64,000 nt of DNA from Arion vulgaris (lineage: Eukaryota; Mollusca; Gastropoda; Stylommatophora; Arionidae). The notes under the pieces were generated by a model, which saw nothing but the letters and a program-made list of their open reading frames with translations, was not told the DNA's origin and did not search any database. The stretch spans positions 68,275,274 through 68,339,273 of the forward strand of contig CM036758.1 of NCBI GenBank assembly GCA_020796225.1. Direction: 5' to 3'. A program made the translations under genes and the position numbers. This document shows, one piece after another, positions 33,201-43,300 of this stretch (the first letter of the stretch is position 1; each line of letters starts with the position of its first letter).

Positions 33201-36200
33201 CGCTGATAGCGATGCTAATAAAGTTCTGCACTAGTGGCTACATGACTTTGAAATTATGTAAATTAAGTTTAAGGCCAGCCTGGACAACAACAAAATCTGA
33301 AAAAGATCTTGCTTTGCGCATGGCATGATTTTTGACTACAAGAGATACTGATCTTTTACTTTTGTATCTAAATTACAAGCATATCTATGGGGGACTGCCT
33401 AGAGTAGTTGATAGTAGCTCGGCCTGCTAGCTGTGAGACGCCTCATAGCTCGGGTTCGAACCTACTGTCCGGCATTTGTTTGAGTCCCCTGGTCTTACTC
33501 AGGACGATAATGTGAGTACCTCTGAAGTCGGAGAAAATCTGCCTGTATGGCGAGGGAATACTAATTACGAGTACATTGAGCACACGGCTGCCAGTGTAAA
33601 GTAATTTACAATGTGCACGCTGCTGCCATTGTAAGAAATTGGAAAAACGGATTTTCACGCAAAAATCAGTTTCAGAGATGAAACTCTTCGTCTGAGTTGA
33701 AAGCGGACGAACAAAAAAACAAAAAAACAAGCATATCTGAAATTGAAGGAAGGCTCACCTGAATGGCGAGAGACACTTAGGATAAGGAAAGCAAGCATTA
33801 ATGAAAAAATCAGTCAGAGGTTAATTATTTAATGTACTATTAGTTATTCTGAAATAGAGTACTAACTCTTATTCTGAAATAGAATACCATCTCTTATTCT
33901 GAAATAGAGTACTATTTCTTAGTCTGAAATAGAATTTTAACTCTTAGTCTGGAATAGAATTCTAACTCTTAGTCTGAAATAGAGTACTATTTCAGATTCT
34001 GAATATAATGTCCCAAAGATATTTTCTAAAATGTAACTACTTGTTAATTATTTGCAGATTCATAACAGCTGGAGCTTATAATGTAGTGTCAGGTATAACC
34101 CTTCATCAGTAAGTCACAATGTTTTATCTGTGTTTCTTTCAAATGTCAGCGCATGTTTCTTGTGTTAGCTGTATGTCATCATTATCGCCCGCGTGCCCAG
34201 CGTGTTCGTAGCGTTGGACTGTGGGTGACTAGCCCTCTGTGTGTACGGGTTCAATTCCGTGGGCAGGCAGAAAAAGCCACAGATTCCCCAGATTCACGGT
34301 GTTTGATCGATCCAGGTTCTATGTCCATGGCATCAGCGCAGAGCTGAAGCTTCTAGTGCTTCTGGATCGGAAAAAAAATATCATCATTATCAAGTGCCAC
34401 ACCAACAGGAGTTGGCTATCATGTTTTTCAACAACTCTCTGTTTTTTGTTCTAGCTCATCATCATCATCAAGTAGCTTGTCCCTTCTGAAACTTAGCTCC
34501 TATGACAGCAGTCCTGAAAAAATCTCTGTTCTGTGCATGTTGATCTGCAGTCAGAAGCAATTATTCTCAGATTGTAAATGACAGCTGTACCCATCGTCTT
34601 TTAGCTTTTCCTCTTATTCTTTTCCCAGCTACCATTCCCTCCTAAATTATCTTCTCTAGGCACTCATGTCGTTTGATTTTTGTGTGAAATATTTAATTGT
34701 TAATTACGGTACCACACTGGCGAAAGGTTCATTGATTAAACAAACTCTTCATTCGACCCCTCTTGAGTCCACTTCTGCTTGTACAAAATGTAATTTTAAA
34801 ACTTCTTTAAATCTCTGGATAGATTTATTATCAGTTTTAGTGTCTTCATTCAGCAGGCGGTCACCTGAGACACCGAAGGACATCCACCCATGTCCACCTT
34901 TAACTGTCTGTTGTTGGAAATCAGTGCTGTTGATGGAAGCCTGTCCACTCTCCCATTGTCATGAACACCCACATGTCTCAGTAGATCCATGTAATACTCT
35001 GGAGGTTGGCATCTCACAACTACTCTCGTGTTTTCATACTCAGTGACTCCATGAGCATGATTCGTAAAGTCGAATCAGGAATGGTGAGACGCAACTGGGT
35101 GGAGGTACTGCTACAGACAATGATCAGAGAAATCACCTTCATTTTTGTCCCTGGGCATGCAGGAGTTAAGGGTAATGAATGAGCTGATAGATTGGCTGGC
35201 TTGGCTACAATATCAGAGGAGCTGCCATGGATCGAAATGACATTCTTCACGCATTGAGAGAGTCTTTCCGAACAGTTTAGTTTAAGGGCTGTGAATCCCA
35301 CTCGCTGACCAGATTGAGAGAGATGGGTGTCAATATTGGTGCAGCCCGAAAAGAACAACATACTAAATATGCAAGGAGATTGATTAATCAACATTGAACT
35401 GGTGTGTTGGGCCGCTGGACGCTGCTGGATTTGCTGAGGCGGAGATCAGAGCACCTATGGACATGTCCGAAGTGCTATGATGATAGTTCTCATATAACTA
35501 ATAACTCTGGATGTCTGACAAATATTGTAGAAGAATAAAAGGTTTAAAGACAATGGATTGACTTCATTGCAATGGCTTTTGTCCCATATGGCTCTGTCCC
35601 TCTCCGCAGAAATGGAGTGTCACCAGCCGAAAATATTGAAAAAAACTTGTTAACTCAAGTAACAATCCTAAAAATATCTGGAATAGTGTTTAAAATCATC
35701 AGTTTACAACTCCTCAATCACACTTTTTTCCAGTTATTTCCTTCATTTGTTAAGGAATATGTGAGAGCCGCATTAGAGTAGTTGTTAGTGAACTCTTTAG
35801 CATAGTGGTCTAGGTTCAATTCCACAATTGGCGTGGAATTTTTCCTGACTGTAACAGCTCTCAGGTCGACATAGCCTCATTTTGGTACTAGGAAAAGCAC
35901 TGGGAAGCAAAGGTGGTCGGTGTAATGTTGATCAGATCACCTCGCTCGTGTGGTGCCGGCGCCCACAGGAAAGCAAAGAATAGTACCACTGCAACCTACA
36001 AGGCATGTCGTAAGAGGCGACTGATGTAGGACCTGGGAAACTACCAAAGTAAACAAAAAGCATCGCTGAAGTCAGATGTGCTGGCCTACTTGAAGGCGCA
36101 TAACTGGCATGACGTACAATTGCTTCTTATGCTCAGATCACATACAAATCACTCAGAGTGGTTAACAAGTGGTCGATATGGAGCCTTCGAGGTAGAAGAA

Positions 36201-37237
36201 GACCACATCACACATTGTGTGCCGATGGTCAATGAAAAAGTACGGGCCTAACACCCTATTACCCTATAAACCACATGGTATAAAAATGATTCGTTTACCC
36301 TTTCTAACATTTTTAATAAGGAATGTTGAGTATGGGATGAATTCTTAGAAAAATAAAGGATTGCATTAACATGTTTTTGTTCGATTATAAATGTCACAGC
36401 TATTACATGAATGGAAAAACAGCAGTACAAATGGATTTCTTAAATCTTACAATCATGAACTCTATGAAACGTGAACTTGAGTTGGCTGTCAACATAGCGG
36501 CTACAAGCCCTATACCACTGCCCATTTCAATAACAGAAACATCTACATGTTTTGCTGGTGGAGCACCAGGTCTATCTGATAGTTACATTGGAAGCTTCTT
36601 GTGAGTATGTTGTAAAATATGAATATATTTCATGTTTTGTGATTGAGTTTTTGGACATTGAATTATATATTGCTTCTTTTATGTAACAGCTTGGTATTAA
36701 AGAGAGTTGGTTATTAAAGAACATGAAAACAAGGAAAATTAAATATTCTGACATATTAACAACATGAGTGCCTGGAGAAGATAATTCTAGAAGAAGCAGT
36801 GACTGGATGAAGAGCAAGAGGAAGACCTAGGTGACGTTGGGTGCCAGATGTCATTGACGAGCTGAGAATTACTGCTGCTGTCGCCAGGCATCTTGCACAG
36901 AATAGAGTTTTTCAGGGCTGCTGTCATGGGGGACAAGCTACTTGATGATCATATAATATATTTATTATATCTGTATGTGTGTGTGTAATGTTCTCGTTTC
37001 TCAGGAATGTAGTCTTGGTTTAATAATTCTACAGTAGAAGTGTAATTTTCTTGATGGCTATACCAGCTCTCAGGTCAACCAAGCCTCAATTAGGTACCAG
37101 AAAAGCAATGAGAAGTAAAGGTGGCTGACAGGATATTGGCCACATCACCCATCGTGGGCTGATGGTCAATGAAAAATACAAGCCTAACACCATATTTTCC
37201 AATATATCTCATGGGTTCTTTTGTATATATTTCTTTA

Positions 37238-37312
<75 letters not shown>

Positions 37313-40300
37313 CATCAAATAGCTATAAATGCCCTGCAAGCCACATGTGAAAAATATGACATGAAAATTAACACCTCCAAAACAGAAGTCATGACAATAA
37401 GCAGGTCAACAGGTCAACTAAATATACACGTGAATAATGTCAAAATACAACAGACTCCAGAATTCAAATATCTCGGAGTATATTCACAGCAGATGGAAAG
37501 ATGGACAGAGAAATCGAGACTAGATGCCAGAAGGCAAATGTAGTGACATACCAACTGTCACCACTATTAAAACATCCAAGCATTAACATGGCAGTCAAAC
37601 GACAACTGATAAACTGCATATTTATTCCAACTCTCTGCTATCAGTGCCAAACATGGCCCCTGACTAAGACACAAGAAAGAAAGATTACAACATGTGAAAT
37701 GAGATGTCTACGAAAAGCTGTCAACGTTACAAGGCGAGATAGAGTGAGAAACGAGAATATCAGAAGCATCGTTGGTACTATACCATGCATACAGTACATC
37801 GAGAAGCAAAGATTCAAGTGGTTCGCCATCTAATGAGAATGGAACCACATTTACTACCATCACGTGCCTATAATAATCGACACTCAGGCACAGAGCACGA
37901 GGCAGGCCAAGAACAAGATGGATAGATAACATCTCAGAGTCCCTGCAAAAGCATGGACTGACAACGTCAAGAGCAACACACCTGGCACAAGATAGGAAAC
38001 TAACTCTCCCACGACGCTTCACTGCAAATGTGGTTAAGATAAGATAAGATAAGATAAGATCAAATAGCTTGAGCAGAACTTTGCCACCCAAATAGTTCTC
38101 CGGAATTTCTCTCTCTTATAGGCCAGATTTCATGTCTCTGCACTCATACGGTTCAAACCATCAGTTACATTCTGAATCCATCTTCTCCGTGGTCTTCTTC
38201 TCTTTGCCTGTATGTTTTCTTTCATGATGGCCTTCGCCAGCCCTTCATGCTTTTTTAGATGTCCATAATATCTCAATTTTCTCTTCTTATTTGTAGCATC
38301 AGCCAGTTTTCTTTGATTTTGAGTTCTTTCTGGGTAGATCTATTTGTTCTCTTCTCTGCCCAAGATATACGGAGGACTCTTCTGTAACACTTATATTCAA
38401 AAGCACATATATGGGTGGGTCTCTCTAGCTAAGCTATTTTCTTTCATTCTGAAGGTCATGGTGTTGAATCTGGATCATGCCATTCTTTTCTCTTAAGTGC
38501 ATCTTTTTCCCAGAGACTCCTACGATTGCTACCGGAGCTACAGAGTTAATACTCTCTATAGTGGCATGTTTCTGTCGAAAGGGACTGAGCCATACTTGGT
38601 AAAATCTGGTGCAAATAAGTCAATCCTTCTTCGTTAGACTCTTTTTAGACATCAGAGAGGTACAGCATCACATATCTGGGGCTGTTTTCAGCATCGCTTG
38701 CAATGGATAACTATTATTATTATTGGTCTGTTTTGGAAGTTTATGGGAATATTAATGCTCTTCTATAAAATCACAACTCTTAGATAGCACATCATTTGTT
38801 TACATATTATATATTTTATTTCTATCACTGTGATACCATTTTTCAAAGACTGTTCCATGTTTATATGTTTTTGATATCTTAGATGGCTAGATAAACTGGG
38901 TTTGTCAGCGCAGTATGGAGTAGCAAGAGTTTTCCGACAGACTTTCCTCGGAACACCTGATGGACTTCTTGCAGACAATATGAACCCTAATCCAGTAAGT
39001 TGGGGCGGAGGGTGTGTGTGTATATAGATTTAGGTATTGTAGAAAAAACAGAATATGAACATTGTGCATGTCCATAAGTGTTTTGATTTTAATTAAATAA
39101 CATAGATTGTCTTTAACACAAATTACTGGTTTGGAGTTACCCGTTGTTCAAGTCGAACTGGATGCCTGAGAGGCAGAGTGAGAGGTGTGTTTAATCAGCG
39201 AGCCACAGGAACCATCAGTATGCATACTCTTCGATATCTGTTGGGGAGACTGAGCACCTATGGGTCTGCCCGGAGTGCAATGACGTCAGTTTAGTAACCA
39301 ATAACCAACAACCAATTACTGACCCCCAACTGTGTTCGACACAAATAACCGACACCGTGTTTGACACAAATGAATGACCACATCTGTTTTCTTAATTTCT
39401 CTAATCCTGTTTGCTTACAGCGTCAGGAGAAGAAGAGATCTCTTGAACAAGCTCTTGTGTGCGCTTCATATAAGTGTCTTTCACTGGCTTTGTTATTTCT
39501 GTGGTTCACTTTTGTCGACAACTTTTTACCTTGTATTCACTGTATCTGAGTAGCATTGTTCTTTGAGGAACCTTTTTGATAATCTGCTTAAGAGGCCGGA
39601 CCATTTATTTTGTTGTTTATTGATGAAGCTCTGTACTGATGTTGTACTCACTTTTTTCCTGATGTCTTCATTTCTAAACAGGTCCCTTCTTGATACTCCC
39701 AACATTCTGCGTAGACATTTCATCTCTGTCATGACTAGTTTTCTTCTATCATTTGATGTCCCCATCCATGTTTTGCACTGATAGTATAATGTTGGGAGAA
39801 AGATTATGTTGAACAATACCTTTTTAGTATTCATGTTGACATGGATTGAATTTCAAAATTGGTACCATTTGTCCTATGATTTGATTTGCTTTATTGCATC
39901 TATGTCGCATTTCGTTACATATTCATCCATTTCTGAAAAAATGCACCCTTGGTATGTAAAGTCTTTAACTTGCTTTAATTAATGTTTATATGCACTAATT
40001 GGTTTGATATGTAGTGATATGTAGAACTGAACTAAGCCTCTATTTCAGTCAGATGGTTCAATGTATCTCATTCTGTGTCCACATATGTGGAAGCAGAAGG
40101 ATTTTATGATATCATACTGTTCATACTTTTCAAATAAAATGAAAAGACAAAATAAAGCAATGAAATGACACACCAACTAAGCTCAACATATCTTTAATAA
40201 AACATCACACAAAATAAACAACACAGAAACAAAGTAACTCAATAAAACTGTGCAACAGTACAGCATTATCAATATTAGGAAAGACTGCAGTAAAACTGTG

Positions 40301-43300
40301 TAGCAATTGCAAAACACGTAAAAATAAGGTAGTTTTACAAAGTACACATAAATTCTTTTATCTTCTTGTTTCCTTTCCTAGTTTTTCACATTTAATTTGT
40401 TTTGAGTCACATATTTTCATTTTGGGGGCCATTCAGAGTTTTCTGACTGTATATGTTATGTCTGCCATATAGTAAGTCTCAATTTCTTCGCTTCTTTTGT
40501 ATCATTTGCCTTTTGGTGAAAACATCACTGTATATTGTTTTTGTACTTTCTAAAACTACAGTACTTTGTTTTATGGGTTCACCTACAACACAGTAAAGTT
40601 ACACAATGTGACATAATTAAATCTTTACTGTGTAACGTGTAATTGAAATGTATTCCTCTTTCCAGGATTTCTACCTGTCCGTGTTATTTAAGAAACTGAT
40701 TGAAGGACCAGTGTTCAATGTCAGCATTGACCCACAAGATGAAAATTTAAGAATCTATATACACTGTGCTCGAAGAAAGTTGTGAGTTGTTGCTATAGTT
40801 AGTTAGTTATTAGTTAATTATTTAGCTATGTTGTTTGTTTATTTGTATTATTTATTTTCTAATTTAAACTGGCTAGTTAGTTGTGAGTATCTGTAGCGAG
40901 CTCAATCACAACCCAAGAATATCTGGTTCAAACTCTACAGCGGACAGCTTGGAAGAAAATTTGTTCCCGTGGATTTTTAGGACCAACTCACTACTAATGA
41001 GTTAGTCTTTCCTCTTGGGCCTGTGGGCGGCGCATAGGGCAGAGGTCATAGCTCTCCATGTCTCGCGGTTCGTTGCTATCTGTTTTAGGTCTTTAATGTT
41101 TACTAGGCCCATCGTTGAGCCTTCTCTGGTGATGGTTCTACGCAGAGTCTCTCTTGGTCTTCCTCGTTTCTTTTTCCCTCTGGTGTCCATATGAGGGATT
41201 GGTAAGGAGCTCTTCTCATCCATTCTAAGTGTGTGGCGATGTAGTTCCAGCAGCGCTTTCTTATAAAGTTTGATACATTTTCTTGCTTGGTCTCTTGTCT
41301 TATTTGTGTATTAGGTCTGAAATCTGACCATTTGAGGTTCAGTATTCTTCTAAGACATTTATTCTCAAAGTTATCTAATTTTCTTTCTAGAGCTTTTGTT
41401 GCTTTCCAACTCTCACATCCATAAGTTAATACTGGAATCACACAAGAGTTAAAGATCTTTAATTTTAAGTGCTTGCTGAGTGAATTGGACTTCCATATAT
41501 TTGATAATTTGTTAAAAGCACTCACTACCAATGACACTGCAAAAATGAATACTCCAGTGCTATATTGATCCAATACTTCTGTATGGCAGTGAATCATGGA
41601 CAATGAATAAACAATCAATACGATCATTGGAAGCCACAGAGATTTGGTTTTACAGAAGAATGCTGAAAATTCCATGGACAGCGAAGAAAACAAATGATGA
41701 GGTTTTAAATCAGGCCTGTACACAAAGAAACCTTATCAAAAGAATAAGACGCCAAGTGGTTACCGGGGCCCAAATTTAGGGTGTAAAGAATAGAACTACT
41801 GTTACCTGCCACGCATGTCGTAAGAGGCGACTAAGGAGGTTTGGCTGAAATCGGATGCATGTGTCCTAAGCGTGTAGAAGTTTATGCGTTTAGGGCCTAC
41901 CAAACCAATGTGCAACGTATACGTTTTTGGCAAAATCAAACATATCACAAACAGTGATTAAAATTGGTCGTAAAGAACGAACACAAAGAAGAAGAAGAAA
42001 AGAATAAGAATCCGACAATCAAGGTTCTTCGAGTATATAATGCGAAGAGAAGGTTTAGAACATTTGGTAACAATAGGTAAAATTCAGGAAGGAGAGATCG
42101 CAGAAGACAGAGGGAGAAGATTTTAGATGGCCTGACATCATGGTTCGACACAAGATCGACGTCAGAACTGATTACATGCAAAAAGCAGAGAGAGTTATGG
42201 AGAGACATGATTGCCTATGCCAGCATGCATTTAATTGATTGATTTTAAAATAGACTTCACCGTTCAGAATATAATGGCAAACTACTGAACGTATAAGTGG
42301 TGCCAAGAAAATGAATGACTCGTTTACTGTAGTTGATGGTGAAATCCTGTAAAGGATATGCCTGTTAAGGTTTGTTGGTTGGCTGGTTGGTTGGTTGGGT
42401 GGTTGGTTGACTGGCTGGTTGGTTGGCTGGCTGGCTGGTTGGTTGGTTGGCTGGCTGGTTGGTTGGTTGGTTGGTTGGCTGGCTGGTTGGGTGGTTGGTT
42501 GGTTTTGCTGGGGCTGGTTGGTTGGTTGGGGTTGGATGATTGGTTAGTTGGTTGGGGGGTTGGTTGGTTGGCTGGATGGTTGGTTGGTTGGTTTTGCTGT
42601 GGCTGGTTGGTTGGATGGTTGGTTGGTTGGGGCTGGTTGGTTGGTGGGTTGGTTGGGGCTGGTTGGTTGGGCTGGTTGGTTGGGGCTGGTTGGTTGGGCT
42701 GGTTGGTTGGGGCTGGTTGGTTGGTTGGTTGTGGGGTTGGATGGTTGGTTGGTTGGTTGGGTGGTTGGTTGGTTTGCTGGGGCTGGTGCTGGTTGGTTGG
42801 CTTGGATGGTTGGGGCTGGTTGGTTGTGGTTGGTTGGCTGGTTGGTTGGGCTGGTTGGTTGGTGTGGTTGCTGGTTGGTTGGTAGTGTTGTTGGGGCTGG
42901 TTGTTGGTTGACTGGTTGGTTGGCTGGTTGGTTGGTATGTTGAGCATACTCTGAGAATAAATGATGAAAGAACTTCAAAGCAGCATTGAAGTTGAAAGTA
43001 AAGGGCACCCTAGGGAAATACTGAAACAAACTTTACTGAGGGGAGCTAGCAATATCGAACTAAATTCTATAGAAGAGTGGGAACAAGTTGTCCAGGATAG
43101 AGTTGTAAAGAAAAATTGCTTGTAGATCCTGGTGTAACATATAAGCAGTATTGAAAAATGAAAATCGTGGCATATCCTTTACAGGACATAGCCATCAACA
43201 ACAGTAACAAGTCATCATTTTCTAGGCACCACTTATACATTCAGTAGTTTGCCATTGCTTTCGGGATGGTGAGGTCTATTTTTATCGTTCGGAAAAATCT

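Larger units (their letters stand above)
40885..42363 (+). mobile_element. SINE-G apparently split by LINE insertions, intron 8
   Basis: The 5' half (40885-40985: AGCTCAATCACAACCCAAGA, GGTTCAAACTCTACAGCGG) and 3' half (42245-42363: CACCGTTCAGAATATAATGG, TACTGAACGTATAAGTGGTG, GTAAAGGATATGCC) fit one SINE-G. The 1.25 kb between them holds LINE-6c, LINE-5g and SINE-F. Confidence 0.65.

Noticed and set aside
37162..37350. Frame with long Ile/Tyr repeats
   Set aside because: A (TA)n run; no protein.
42324..43029. Pro/Asn/Gln/Thr-rich and Trp/Gly/Val-rich frames of 120-207 codons
   Set aside because: Produced by the GGTT array on both strands.
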